This document shows, in pieces, positions 24,011 through 31,886 of a DNA stretch of 36,574 nt. The notes under the pieces were generated by a model that did not search any database, was not told the DNA's origin, and saw only the letters and a program-made list of their open reading frames with translations. The position numbers were made by a program, and so were the translations under genes. Position 1 is the first letter of the stretch. Every line of letters starts with the position of its first letter. The stretch comes from an uncultured Lachnospiraceae bacterium. GTDB lineage: Bacteria; Bacillota; Clostridia; Lachnospirales; Lachnospiraceae. The stretch is from contig CADCQV010000294.1 of assembly GCA_902803625.1 (NCBI GenBank), forward strand, positions 1 to 36,574, given 5' to 3'.

Positions 24011-25391
24011 GCCTTGTGACCTCAAAACGCTCCAGCTGCACATCCTTATCATTAACCGGGATACCGGCCTTCTGCTTCGCAATGGCGATCTGCTCCTCAA
24101 CCGTATCCACACCGTCAAGATTCGGAAGTAAAAGGCCCCTCTTCATTCCCTTCGTTACAATGACCCCGTAGCGCTTCACATCCAGTTCATCCTCAGAAGC
24201 TATCTCCTCCGGCTCATCAAGAATGTCCACGCTGTACTCCAGGAAAGGCAGCTCATCCTCTCTCACCGGGGAAAACCTGGGATCCCGGGTGGCTGCACTT
24301 ATGGCATTACTCACGATCTCTTCCGCAATGGAAGCCCTTACGGGAAGAATGGTTCCGATGCATCCCCTCAATGCTCCGCCGATGTGGAGGGACACAAAGG
24401 CTCCGGCTTTTCTCTCAAGCATTTCCGAAGGAAGTCCCTCCGGAAGCTTGTATATTTTCCCGTCCCTGATATAGCTTTCTATAGTTTGACGGGCCAGGCT
24501 GATATACTCATCCTCTGCATTCTTCCTCATTTCAAGCTTCTCCTTTGCGGCAAAATACCACTTATCAAAGAAATTGCGCCCGGGGTCCGCCCCCTTGACC
24601 CGGAAGGTGCATATCCCATAACCTACGCCGGTCACATCCTGATGGGAAAGCCTCTCTATCTCAAGTGATGTCCTGTCAAAGGCTCCGGCCATTATCACAA
24701 AGGAACGGTGGCCGCACTCCGCAGAGTTCTCCAGGAGCTCAGGCTCAAAATCCAATAGTCTCTCAAACTCCCCGCTTCCCATTACATCCATGATCCTTTT
24801 ATCATATTCCGGACCTGCGGGGTCAAAGCCGTATGGACCGTGGACCTGAAGCTTATGGGAAAGATCCCCGCTCGCCACATAGAGAACACGCCTGTCAAGC
24901 TCCTCCGCAGCCTTCTTTATCATCATTCCGAGGCTGTAATGCTCCAAAAGGGAAATCCCCGATATTCCGAGCCTCACAAGCCTGAAATCCTTGTATTTTT
25001 TCAGAATAAAATAAAGCGGTACCATGGTGCCGTGATCAAGCTCGGGGCTTCTCTCTCCCTCAGTACCTGCGGGAAAATTCACCTCGGTACAGAGCTCCAC
25101 GATACGATCCCTGAGCTCCGTGTCATAGTCCACATTCATTCCTGCCCCGGGGGCGTTAAACTGCCGCAGATTTCCTCCGGCTCCGTCCCCCGGACAGATA
25201 TGCAGATAGTCTCCGTACATCACCACATGGGGCGATGACAGGACTATCGTATCGGGCTTTAAGGAGGCAACAAATTCCGCCGCCTTTTCATATGCCCTTG
25301 TGGTCTCCTCTATGACTCTTTCTTCACCCTTTCCCACCTCCGGAACAATGAGGGGAGGGTGAGGCACCATTATACCGCCGATTATTGCCAT
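24000..25391 (-). CDS. MEMO-AMMECR1 fusion protein (AmmeMemoRadiSam system)
   Basis: This 463-residue protein joins two domains. Residues 1 to about 265 are a MEMO/class III extradiol dioxygenase-like domain. Candidate metal ligands are His11 (VPHPPL), His55 (SSPHVV) and the His of SGDLSHK. Residues about 285 to 463 are an AMMECR1 domain with LRGCIGT and RDPRFSPVREDELP. Fusion of these domains, next to a radical SAM gene, defines the AmmeMemoRadiSam system, whose biological role is not known. Possible redox or radical chemistry is inference. AAAGGAGG lies directly upstream of the start. The downstream gene overlaps, and thiT lies 23 bases upstream on the same strand. Confidence 0.93.
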   Translation of the reverse strand: MAIIGGIMVPHPPLIVPEVGKGEERVIEETTRAYEKAAEFVASLKPDTIVLSSPHVVMYGDYLHICPGDGAGGNLRQFNAPGAGMNVDYDTELRDRIVELCTEVNFPAGTEGERSPELDHGTMVPLYFILKKYKDFRLVRLGISGISLLEHYSLGMMIKKAAEELDRRVLYVASGDLSHKLQVHGPYGFDPAGPEYDKRIMDVMGSGEFERLLDFEPELLENSAECGHRSFVIMAGAFDRTSLEIERLSHQDVTGVGYGICTFRVKGADPGRNFFDKWYFAAKEKLEMRKNAEDEYISLARQTIESYIRDGKIYKLPEGLPSEMLERKAGAFVSLHIGGALRGCIGTILPVRASIAEEIVSNAISAATRDPRFSPVREDELPFLEYSVDILDEPEEIASEDELDVKRYGVIVTKGMKRGLLLPNLDGVDTVEEQIAIAKQKAGIPVNDKDVQLERFEVTRHEV

Positions 25392-25414
25392 CTTTCCTCC
25401 TTTGTACGGAAGCT

Positions 25415-26101
25415 TCAGGCAGTCTTTACAACGCCCTCCTGCTGCAGCGCAAGGGCTTTCACGCTGTTCAATGCCTTAGAAACCGCAGGCACGAGAAGGA
25501 TCACAATAGTGAATCCCGCTTCCGCAAAAATATATGCACCGTTATAAGTAAAAGAATACACTGCAGGATTCATTCCCTCGGGGGCATAGTCCGCGAAGAA
25601 GATGAAGCCTGAAAGGAAGGCAAATACAAATCTCCCGATAACACCTATTATATACCCTTTTATCAATCCATGCTTTGCATTATGGAAAATGCCTGAGAGT
25701 CCCAGTGCTCCAAAAGCAAAGATATAATCACAGAACACCTGGGGTACGCTTAAAATGTAGGGATCAGCCACAAGCTGCAGAAGCCCGTACGCAAGGGCTG
25801 CACTGAGTCCGGTCCTTAGTCCGTACCAGTATCCGATCAAGGTGATAAAGAACATGGAAAACAGCGTAATGGACCCGCCCATAGGCATGTGGAAAATCTT
25901 GATAAATGATGTTACATAGGCGAGGGCCATAGCCATGGCAGCAAAAACGAGCCTTTTGGTTCCCGTTCTCACTCTGGTTGTTGAAGAAGAAACGTAGCAG
26001 GCAAGAAGCAGCAGCAATATCATCAGCACTATGATAGCTGTGTAGCCCGCTCCTGTAAGTGAATAACTTCCGTCTTCTGTGAGTGTTGCAAAAATAGACA
26101 T
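25415..26101 (-). CDS. thiT: Thiamine ECF transporter S component
   Basis: This is a membrane substrate-binding component that imports thiamine together with the shared ECF energising module, which is encoded elsewhere. Six hydrophobic segments plus an extra N-terminal helix are visible (228 residues). Family landmarks are MGGSITLFSMFFITLIGYWYG and YGLLQLVADPYIL, followed by QVFCDYIFAFGALGLSGIF. A TPP riboswitch in its leader independently supports thiamine as the substrate. The ribosome site AAGGAGG lies 7 bases upstream of ATG 26101, inside the probable switch platform. The MEMO-AMMECR1 gene begins 23 bases downstream and could be cotranscribed and so also fall under thiamine control. Confidence 0.93.
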   Translation of the reverse strand: MSIFATLTEDGSYSLTGAGYTAIIVLMILLLLLACYVSSSTTRVRTGTKRLVFAAMAMALAYVTSFIKIFHMPMGGSITLFSMFFITLIGYWYGLRTGLSAALAYGLLQLVADPYILSVPQVFCDYIFAFGALGLSGIFHNAKHGLIKGYIIGVIGRFVFAFLSGFIFFADYAPEGMNPAVYSFTYNGAYIFAEAGFTIVILLVPAVSKALNSVKALALQQEGVVKTA

Positions 26102-26103
26102 AA

Positions 26104-26137
26104 AAAAACCTCCTTAAAAAATGCGCACGGAGGGGTA
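26104..26137 (-). promoter_or_regulatory. Probable ribosome-site sequestering stem of the TPP riboswitch
   Basis: On the minus strand CCTCC (about 26130-26134) can pair with the thiT ribosome site GGAGG (about 26109-26113), followed by seven T residues. The stem is only 5 bases. It could hide the ribosome site or act as a weak terminator when ligand is bound. A second small stem (GACAT/ATGTC) lies between it and the aptamer. Confidence 0.45.
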
Positions 26138-26157
26138 AACGACATCAAAAAAAATGT

Positions 26158-26265
26158 CTCTGCTTTCCTACGCCGGTATTATCCGGTTCAGGTTCAAGGG
26201 TCCCCGTTTTTTGCCGGATATCCGGCCATCCACAGGTTCTCAGCGAAAGCTCCCCCAGCGTTCCT
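26158..26265 (-). ncRNA. TPP riboswitch (THI element)
   Basis: Reading the minus strand, the leader contains the conserved blocks GGGGGAGCTTTCGCTGAGA and ACCCTTGAACCTGA. They are followed by the closing CCGGATAATACCGGCGTAGG and GAAAG. These form the two sensing arms of the thiamine-pyrophosphate aptamer. A variable P3 arm (GATGGCCGGATATCCGGC region) lies between them. It sits 57 bases upstream of the thiT start and behind a good promoter, so thiT expression is expected to fall when TPP is plentiful. Confidence 0.92.
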
Positions 26266-26278
26266 AAGTTTCGGCATT

Positions 26279-26307
26279 ACTATAGCCGTTTTATGACTTC
26301 AGGTCAA
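26279..26307 (-). promoter_or_regulatory. Promoter of the thiT transcript
   Basis: On the minus strand TTGACC (26302-26307) and TATAGT (26279-26284) are 17 bases apart. Transcription would start a few bases before the TPP aptamer, as expected for a riboswitch leader. Confidence 0.7.
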
Positions 26308-26326
26308 GCATTTTGTCAGGTTTTCA

Positions 26327-26355
26327 TTGAAAACGCACCGGAAGTATGTTATTTT
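26327..26355 (+). promoter_or_regulatory. Possible promoter of the DAHP synthase gene
   Basis: TTGAAA (26327-26332) and TATTTT (26350-26355) are 17 bases apart and point at the gene starting at 26388. The -10 is only a partial match. The leader would be about 25 bases, too short for an attenuator. Confidence 0.4.
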
Positions 26356-26387
26356 TGTTACTGTTCGAAAGGAACGGTACGGATACT

Positions 26388-27422
26388 ATGGAAATGCCGA
26401 TGGAATTCATACGGAAGCTGCCGACTCCCATGGAGCTTAAGGAACAGTTTCCCGTAAGTCAGGAATTAAGCAAAATTATAGACAGACGCCTTGAAGAGAT
26501 AAAGGCTGTTTTTGAAGGAAAGGATGACCGCTTTCTCCTTATAATAGGCCCCTGCTCCGCAGACAATGAAGAAGCCGTTATGGACTATCTCACAAGACTT
26601 GCGGGAGTTTACGAAAAGGTCAGGGAAAAGATACTGATCATACCCAGGGTCTATACAAATAAACCCCGGACCAAGGGTACGGGCTACAAGGGCATGCTGC
26701 ACCAGCCTGATCCCGAAGGAAGCGAGGATCTCCTGGCCGGCATAATCGCCATAAGAGAGATGCACACCAGGGTAGTGCGTGAAACCGGCTTTACCTGTGC
26801 CGAGGAAATGCTCTATCCCGAAAACCACCGCTATCTGTCGGATCTTCTGTCCTATGTGGCAGTAGGAGCGAGATCGGTTGAAGACCAGCTTCACCGGATC
26901 GTTGCCAGCGGAATCGGCATTCCCGTGGGAATGAAAAATCCCACCGGCGGCGACATCACGGTTATGATGAATTCCATTTCCGCAGCACGGAGCAGACAGA
27001 AATTCCTCTACAGAGGCTGGGAGGTAAAGACCGAAGGCAATCCTCTTGCCCACGCGATCTTAAGAGGATATGTGGATGCCTACGGTATTAACCATCCGAA
27101 TTACCACTATGAAGACCTCCGGACACTCATAAAAAGCTACAAGGACAACGGACTTGACAATCCTTCCGTTATCATAGACTGCAATCACGCCAATTCGGGG
27201 AAAAAGTACCTAGAGCAGATCCGTATCGCAAAGGACGTGATCCACAGCCGTCATGTATCAAAAACCATAAGAGAAGTCGTAAAGGGTCTGATGATAGAAA
27301 GTTATATAGAGGACGGCTGCCAGAAGATCGGTGAGGGTGTGTACGGAAAATCCATAACAGACCCCTGCCTCGGCTGGGAAAAAAGCGAGAGGCTCATTCT
27401 GGAGCTGGCTGAAATCCTATGA
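26388..27422 (+). CDS. aroF: 3-deoxy-7-phosphoheptulonate (DAHP) synthase, class I
   Basis: The enzyme condenses phosphoenolpyruvate and erythrose 4-phosphate in the first step of the shikimate pathway. The 344-residue protein has LLIIGPCSADNEEAV, KPRTKGTGYKGML, the VAVGARSVEDQLHR block, IPVGMKNPTGGD, and IIDCNHANSGKK, all hallmarks of the AroF/G/H type (class I alpha). Which aromatic amino acid inhibits it cannot be told from the sequence. ATG 26388 follows AAAGGA at about 14 bases; ATGs at 26397 and 26403 are alternatives, and the frame opens upstream at 26346. It stands alone on this strand, opposite the riboswitch operon and convergent to the aromatic oxoacid genes. Confidence 0.95.
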   Translation: MEMPMEFIRKLPTPMELKEQFPVSQELSKIIDRRLEEIKAVFEGKDDRFLLIIGPCSADNEEAVMDYLTRLAGVYEKVREKILIIPRVYTNKPRTKGTGYKGMLHQPDPEGSEDLLAGIIAIREMHTRVVRETGFTCAEEMLYPENHRYLSDLLSYVAVGARSVEDQLHRIVASGIGIPVGMKNPTGGDITVMMNSISAARSRQKFLYRGWEVKTEGNPLAHAILRGYVDAYGINHPNYHYEDLRTLIKSYKDNGLDNPSVIIDCNHANSGKKYLEQIRIAKDVIHSRHVSKTIREVVKGLMIESYIEDGCQKIGEGVYGKSITDPCLGWEKSERLILELAEIL

Positions 27423-27430
27423 TATATCAA

Positions 27431-27459
27431 GGGGACGGTTCCATCGTGAAACCGTCCCC
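27431..27459. repeat. Perfect 10-base hairpin after the DAHP synthase gene
   Basis: GGGGACGGTT and AACCGTCCCC form a perfect stem around a 9-base loop, eight bases after the aroF stop. There is no run of T on either side, so it is not a standard intrinsic terminator. It resembles a REP-like dispersed palindrome and may stabilise the 3' end of the mRNA. Confidence 0.6.
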
Positions 27460-27477
27460 AAACCCTTGCGTGGCAGC

Positions 27478-27525
27478 ATCCCACATCTTCGATGTGGGAT
27501 ATGCGTCGCTTCGCTCAGGATGACA
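27478..27525. repeat. Second hairpin fused to a partial TGTCATCCTGAG repeat
   Basis: ATCCCACATC and GATGTGGGAT (27478-27500) form a perfect 10-base stem with a TTC loop. Seven bases on, 27507-27525 matches 19 bases of the dispersed repeat in minus orientation (CGCTTCGCTCAGGATGACA). Together they fill the gap between the convergent aroF and ACT genes and may end transcripts from both sides. Confidence 0.7.
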
Positions 27526-27533
27526 CCCGGGTA

Positions 27534-27968
27534 TTATATTTCCGCGATATTTTCCTGATCCACCAGATGGAAGCCCCCCAGCTCCAGCGTGGATTCCGCC
27601 CTGTCTATGTGTGCAACCTTCATTATGAGAAAGGCCTTATTGACTTCCTTCCCCCCAAGAAATGCATACATATATTCAAGATTTACCTGGGCTGCGGAAA
27701 GCGTCTTCAAAACCTTATTCAGTCCCCCGGGTACATCCGGTATCTCAACCGCCAGAACATCACTAAGGCGGTTTACAAATCCCGCATCCTTTAATACCGT
27801 GGTGGTCTCATAGACATCATCCACTATAAGCCTTGCTATCCCGAAGTCCTCGGTCTCCGCCACGGAAATAGCCCTCATGTCGATATTGTTCTTTGCCAGC
27901 ACATCCGTCATTTCTTCAAGGGTGCCGGGTTTATTTTCCATAAAAACCGAAATCTGCTTAATACTCAT
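27534..27968 (-). CDS. Tandem ACT-domain protein
   Basis: This 144-residue cytosolic protein consists of two ACT ligand-binding modules. The first starts IKQISVFMENKPGTLEEMTDVLAKNNIDMRAIS and the second begins near VLAVEIPDVPGGLNKVLKTLSAAQVNLEYMYAF. ACT domains usually bind amino acids. It follows paaK by 13 bases, with GAGGAGG correctly spaced before ATG 27968. An in-frame ATG at 28007 lies inside paaK and is less likely. This gene type commonly accompanies aryl-CoA ligases and indolepyruvate oxidoreductases. A role as an aromatic amino acid sensor for the module is inference. Confidence 0.88.
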   Translation of the reverse strand: MSIKQISVFMENKPGTLEEMTDVLAKNNIDMRAISVAETEDFGIARLIVDDVYETTTVLKDAGFVNRLSDVLAVEIPDVPGGLNKVLKTLSAAQVNLEYMYAFLGGKEVNKAFLIMKVAHIDRAESTLELGGFHLVDQENIAEI

Positions 27969-27981
27969 TAGATCGCCCTCC

Positions 27982-29283
27982 TCAGATCTTTCTGTTATCA
28001 ATGACACGAACGGCCTTGCCCTCAGATCTCTGAATGGACTTCGGCGCTACAAGAGTGACCTTTGCCTTTATGCCGAGCATTGACTGCATTCCGGCAACCA
28101 GCTTCGCCTGGCGTGCCTCGATCTCACCCAGATTATCCGTAAACATTTCCGGGGTCATCTCCACATGCACGTCAAGTGTATCCGTATTGTTTACCCTGCC
28201 CACTATGATCTGATAGTTTGCAGCGTAGCCGTTATTTAAGAGAACCGTCTCTATCTGTGACGGGAATACGTTTACTCCGCGGATAATGAGCATATCATCG
28301 GTACGTCCCTTAGGCTTCGCCATCCTGATAAGGGTCCGCCCGCAGGAGCATTTCTTCCGTGAAAGCTTGCAGATATCACGTGTACGGTAGCGGAGAAGCG
28401 GGAATGCCTCCTTATCAAGAGCCGTAAATACCAGCTCTCCTTCCTTATCATCCGGCAGAACCTCCCCGGTATCCGGATCTATGATCTCAGGAATAAAGTG
28501 ATCTTCGTTTACATGCATTCCCTTCTGCTCTGAGCACTCAAAAGCCACTCCCGGTCCTGAAAGCTCCGTAAGGCCGTAGATATCATAGGCCTTTATCCCC
28601 ATTGTCTTTTCTATGTCGCGGCGCATCTCCTCACTCCAGGCTTCGGCACCGAATATTCCTGCCTTAAGGGGTATTTCCTCAGGTGAAAGACCCATTTCCT
28701 TCATCCTCTCTCCCAGGAAGGCCGCATAGCTCGGGGTACAGCAGATAATGGAAGCCTCCAGATCCCTTATGAACATGATCTGCCTGTCGGTATTTCCTGA
28801 TGAGATGGGAACTGTGAGACATCCAACCTTATGACTTCCGTCATTTAAGCCCGCTCCACCGGTAAATAAGCCGAAGCCGTAAGCGACCTGTACCACGCTT
28901 TTTTTCGTGCCGCCCGCTGCAGTTATGGCTCTGGATGTACAGTCAGACCAGAGATCCAGATCCTCCTTTGTATAAAAGGCCACAACTCTTTTCCCGGTGG
29001 TTCCCGATGTAGAATGGATACGCACACATTTTTCAAGGGGAACTCCGAGGAGACCGTATGGGTAGCACTCCCTTAAGTCTGCTTTTGAAAGAAAAGGCAG
29101 TTTATGAAGATCGTCCCTTGATCTGATGTCATCGGGTGTTAGTCCCTTTTCCTCCATTTTCTTCCTGTAATATGCCACGTTGTCCCAAACATGCTTTACC
29201 TGTTTAACAAGCTTTTCATCCTGAAGCTTTTTCATTTCTTTCAGGGGCATACACTCAAACTTCTTCTGAAAATACCTCTCCAT
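27982..29283 (-). CDS. paaK: Phenylacetate/aryl-CoA ligase (PaaK-like, AMP-forming)
   Basis: This adenylate-forming enzyme of 433 residues activates an aryl acid with ATP and CoA. The phosphate-binding loop is HSTSGTTGKR. Adenylation motifs YDIYGLTELSGPG and LRYRTRDI follow, and the C-terminal part has GRTDDMLIIRGVNVFPSQIE, typical of PaaK. A Cys group CKLSRKKCSCGR is present, as in many anaerobe homologues. It lies 14 bases downstream of iorB, so its likely substrate is an arylacetate or the aryl-CoA side of the indolepyruvate oxidoreductase reaction. In anaerobes such genes serve both acid activation and, run backwards, ATP gain; direction here is unknown. Confidence 0.92.
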   Translation of the reverse strand: MERYFQKKFECMPLKEMKKLQDEKLVKQVKHVWDNVAYYRKKMEEKGLTPDDIRSRDDLHKLPFLSKADLRECYPYGLLGVPLEKCVRIHSTSGTTGKRVVAFYTKEDLDLWSDCTSRAITAAGGTKKSVVQVAYGFGLFTGGAGLNDGSHKVGCLTVPISSGNTDRQIMFIRDLEASIICCTPSYAAFLGERMKEMGLSPEEIPLKAGIFGAEAWSEEMRRDIEKTMGIKAYDIYGLTELSGPGVAFECSEQKGMHVNEDHFIPEIIDPDTGEVLPDDKEGELVFTALDKEAFPLLRYRTRDICKLSRKKCSCGRTLIRMAKPKGRTDDMLIIRGVNVFPSQIETVLLNNGYAANYQIIVGRVNNTDTLDVHVEMTPEMFTDNLGEIEARQAKLVAGMQSMLGIKAKVTLVAPKSIQRSEGKAVRVIDNRKI

Positions 29284-29297
29284 TCTTTTGTTTCCTC

Positions 29298-29879
29298 CTA
29301 TTTCCCACCTGCCTTAAATCCAAGGTCAAATGCCCGCTTATTAATGTCCAGAAGCTTTGCCGGTACATTGGCTTCAAGTGCCTTCATCCACGCATCCTTT
29401 GAAAAATCAAAGTAGTGTGAAAGCCTCCCCAGAAGAACTATATTTACTGCTTTGATATTTCCTGCTTCTTCAGCCAGCTTCAGACAATCAAGCGCATCAA
29501 CCTTTGCCCCTTTATCCCTCATTTTTTCCACAAGGTTCTCCGGATATTCCTCAACACCCATTACAACAGGCATAGGATCGATCTGCTGGGTATTTGTAAC
29601 TATCTGTCCGCCGCTTTTCAGATATTTCATCCAGCGTGCGGCCTCCAGCAGTTCAAAAGACACGATCACATCCGCCTCTCCCTCATCTACAAGAGGTGAA
29701 TATACCCGGTCACCGTATCGAACATATGTCACGACACTTCCGCCCCTCTGGGACATACCGTGTACCTCCGATACCTTTACGTCAAAACCTTCGTTTAATA
29801 TCAGATATCCCAGTATCTTACTGGCAAGGAGGGAGCCTTGTCCGCCCACTCCGACTATCATTATATTTCTGGTATCCAT
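29298..29879 (-). CDS. iorB: Indolepyruvate:ferredoxin oxidoreductase, beta subunit
   Basis: This is the small subunit of the enzyme that oxidatively decarboxylates aryl 2-oxoacids to aryl-acetyl-CoA. The nucleotide-binding-like start NIMIVGVGGQGSLLASKILGYL and the conserved VSEVHGMSQRGGSVVTYVRYG block are diagnostic of the gamma-domain family. Its 193 residues match IorB. The upstream iorA lies 110 bases away on the same strand and paaK is 14 bases downstream. AAGGAG precedes ATG closely. The gap to iorA is unusually G/C-rich and holds no gene that I can see. Confidence 0.94.
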   Translation of the reverse strand: MDTRNIMIVGVGGQGSLLASKILGYLILNEGFDVKVSEVHGMSQRGGSVVTYVRYGDRVYSPLVDEGEADVIVSFELLEAARWMKYLKSGGQIVTNTQQIDPMPVVMGVEEYPENLVEKMRDKGAKVDALDCLKLAEEAGNIKAVNIVLLGRLSHYFDFSKDAWMKALEANVPAKLLDINKRAFDLGFKAGGK

Positions 29880-29989
29880 TTCAGTGATCTCCTTATTTCT
29901 CTCTCATTCTGAGTTGGTCCAGAGGACTTTTCCTCCGTCCGCACCCTTCCACACCCCGCAGCCGGCGGTGCCGTCCTCCCGGGTCCATA

Positions 29990-31720
29990 TCAGGTAGCAG
30001 AAAATGCGTTGACCGCACACATCTGCTCACACACGCCGCAGCCGACGCAGAGTGTGGCATCTATGTGCGCCTTCCCATCCTTAAGGGAAATAGACGGGCA
30101 GCCGATCTTCATACAGGACTTGCAGCCCACACACTTATCCCTGTCAACCTTAAGCGGCGGATTCTTCTTTACATATTTTAGAAGCACACAGGGTCTTCTG
30201 GAAATGATGACTGAGGGCTCCTCCGCGGCCAGCTCCTCCTTAAGAACCCTGTCACATTCCTTCAGATCGTAAGGATCCACGACCCGTACCCGGTTAAAGC
30301 CCATTGCTCTGCACAGAGCCTCCAGATCTATCTTTCCCGCAGGATCGCCCTTGATATTGTACCCGGTAAGGGGATTCTGCTGATGACCTGTCATTCCGGT
30401 GATGGAATTGTCAAGGATTATTGAAACCGAATTACTCTGATTATAGGCGATATTTGCAAGTCCGGTCATTCCGGAATGCATAAATGTCGAATCTCCGATA
30501 ACGGCAACGGTGCTATGCTCTGTCTCCTTACCTCCCATCTTATTAAATCCATGAACTGCCGAAAGGGAGGCTCCCATACAGAGAGTCGTATCGACCGCAC
30601 TTAGGGGCGCTGCGGATCCCAGTGTATAGCAGCCTATGTCCCCCAGTACCGTACAATTATTCTTCTTTAAGGTATAGAAAAGACCTCTGTGAGGACAGCC
30701 GGAGCACATAGCGGGAGGGCGCACCGGAAGCTTCTCATCCAGGGCTGTTCCCTTATGCTCTTCGATTCCCAGAGCCTTAGCTACAATGTTCCTGGAAAAC
30801 TCTCCGGTTATGGGAAGGATATCCTTTCCCGATACCTTAAGTCCAAGAGCCTTGCAATGATCCTCTATCACAGGATCCAGCTCCTCGACCACTATCAGCT
30901 TTTCAACCTTCGATGCAAATTCCTTTATCAGCCCGTCCGGAAGAGGATTCACCAATCCAATCTTCAAAATGGAAACACTGTCTCCACAGACCTCCTTTAC
31001 ATACTGATAGCTTGTGGAGTCACATATTATCCCGGTTTCGGTTCCGCCCATTTCCACACGGTTCACATTTTTTGTACAGCCGTACTCAATAAGCTTCTTT
31101 GTACGCTCTTCCACAACGGGATGCTTCCTTATGGCATTCGCCGGAGCCATAACATACTTCTGTATATTTTTCTCATAAGGCTTCTTTTCCGGCAGCACCC
31201 GCTCTCCGGACTCCACCACTGACTGGGAGTGGGCAACCCTTGTACACATCTTCAATAATACCGGCGTGTCAAACTCCTCCGACAGCTCGAAAGCAAGCTT
31301 CGCGAATTCATATGCTTCCTGCGAATCCGATGGCTCCAGCATAGGAACCTTTGAAGCAATGGCATGATGCCTCGAATCCTGCTCGTTCTGGGAAGAATGC
31401 ATTCCCGCATCGTCCGCAACCACAATGACCATTCCGGCATTTACCCCGGTGTATGACATAGTATATAAGGGATCCGCAGCCACATTCAGCCCCACATGCT
31501 TCATACCGCAGAAAGAACGTCTTCCCGCCAGAGAAGCACCGAAAGCCGCCTCCATTGCAACCTTCTCATTCGGAGCCCATTCCGAATAAATATCATCATA
31601 TTTCGCCAGCTCCTCCGTGACCTCCGTACTGGGAGTCCCCGGATAGCTTGACGCGAAGCAGACCCCCGCCTCATACAGTCCACGGGCAACTGCCTTATTA
31701 CCGAGCATTAACTGTTTCAT
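29990..31720 (-). CDS. iorA: Indolepyruvate:ferredoxin oxidoreductase, alpha subunit
   Basis: This is the catalytic subunit: it oxidises indolepyruvate, phenylpyruvate and hydroxyphenylpyruvate to the acyl-CoA with reduction of ferredoxin. The 576-residue protein starts with an oxoacid-binding domain (GNKAVARGLYEAGVCFASSYPGTPSTEV). It continues with the thiamine diphosphate site (GDIGCYTLGSAAPL...AVIGDSTFMHSGMTGL). It ends in two [4Fe-4S] ferredoxin motifs, C-VGC-KSC-MKIGC and C-VGC-GVC-EQMC. The cofactor TPP links it to the nearby thiamine importer only loosely. It is the first gene of the iorAB-paaK-ACT operon. AAAGGAG lies upstream of ATG 31720, with a leader of about 160 bases. Confidence 0.95.
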   Translation of the reverse strand: MKQLMLGNKAVARGLYEAGVCFASSYPGTPSTEVTEELAKYDDIYSEWAPNEKVAMEAAFGASLAGRRSFCGMKHVGLNVAADPLYTMSYTGVNAGMVIVVADDAGMHSSQNEQDSRHHAIASKVPMLEPSDSQEAYEFAKLAFELSEEFDTPVLLKMCTRVAHSQSVVESGERVLPEKKPYEKNIQKYVMAPANAIRKHPVVEERTKKLIEYGCTKNVNRVEMGGTETGIICDSTSYQYVKEVCGDSVSILKIGLVNPLPDGLIKEFASKVEKLIVVEELDPVIEDHCKALGLKVSGKDILPITGEFSRNIVAKALGIEEHKGTALDEKLPVRPPAMCSGCPHRGLFYTLKKNNCTVLGDIGCYTLGSAAPLSAVDTTLCMGASLSAVHGFNKMGGKETEHSTVAVIGDSTFMHSGMTGLANIAYNQSNSVSIILDNSITGMTGHQQNPLTGYNIKGDPAGKIDLEALCRAMGFNRVRVVDPYDLKECDRVLKEELAAEEPSVIISRRPCVLLKYVKKNPPLKVDRDKCVGCKSCMKIGCPSISLKDGKAHIDATLCVGCGVCEQMCAVNAFSAT

Positions 31721-31801
31721 TTATTGTCTATGCCGCTCCTTTCATTATTCCATTACTTACCGCTTTTTTTAGCGGCGTCGACCCTTTGGTGACGCTTCTT
31801 T

Positions 31802-31846
31802 TCAGCGGCAGCAAAGCAAGTTTGAAAGTTTACTTTCAAACTTCAA
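31802..31846 (-). CDS. Putative 14-residue leader peptide before iorA
   Basis: On the minus strand TTG at 31846 is preceded by AGGAAGGAG at a 5-base spacing. It opens a 14-codon frame, MKFESKLSNLLCCR, ending in TGA at 31802-31804. A perfect 12-base inverted repeat (AAGTTTGAAAGT and its complement, 31818-31843) lies entirely inside it. Translation of this ORF would melt that hairpin. The frame lies in the transcribed leader predicted from the promoter at 31887-31915. The ribosome site is strong, but TTG starts are rare and no codon bias supports it, so it remains a suggestion. Confidence 0.35.
   Translation of the reverse strand: MKFESKLSNLLCCR
31818..31843. repeat. Perfect 12-base inverted repeat in the ior leader
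   Basis: AAGTTTGAAAGT and ACTTTCAAACTT flank a TT centre. In RNA the two-base centre forces the end of the stem open, but a stable 10-11 base hairpin is still possible. As DNA it could also be a protein-binding site about 45-60 bases after the start of transcription. Confidence 0.75.
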
Positions 31847-31886
31847 CCCTGCTCCTTCCTGCCTGATATCATTGCGTTTATCGAAT

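Noticed and set aside
24011..24118. An N-terminal extension of the radical SAM protein
   Set aside because: The 36 extra codons are Arg/Ser-rich, overlap the AMMECR1 coding end, and are absent from the family; ATG 24010 fits.
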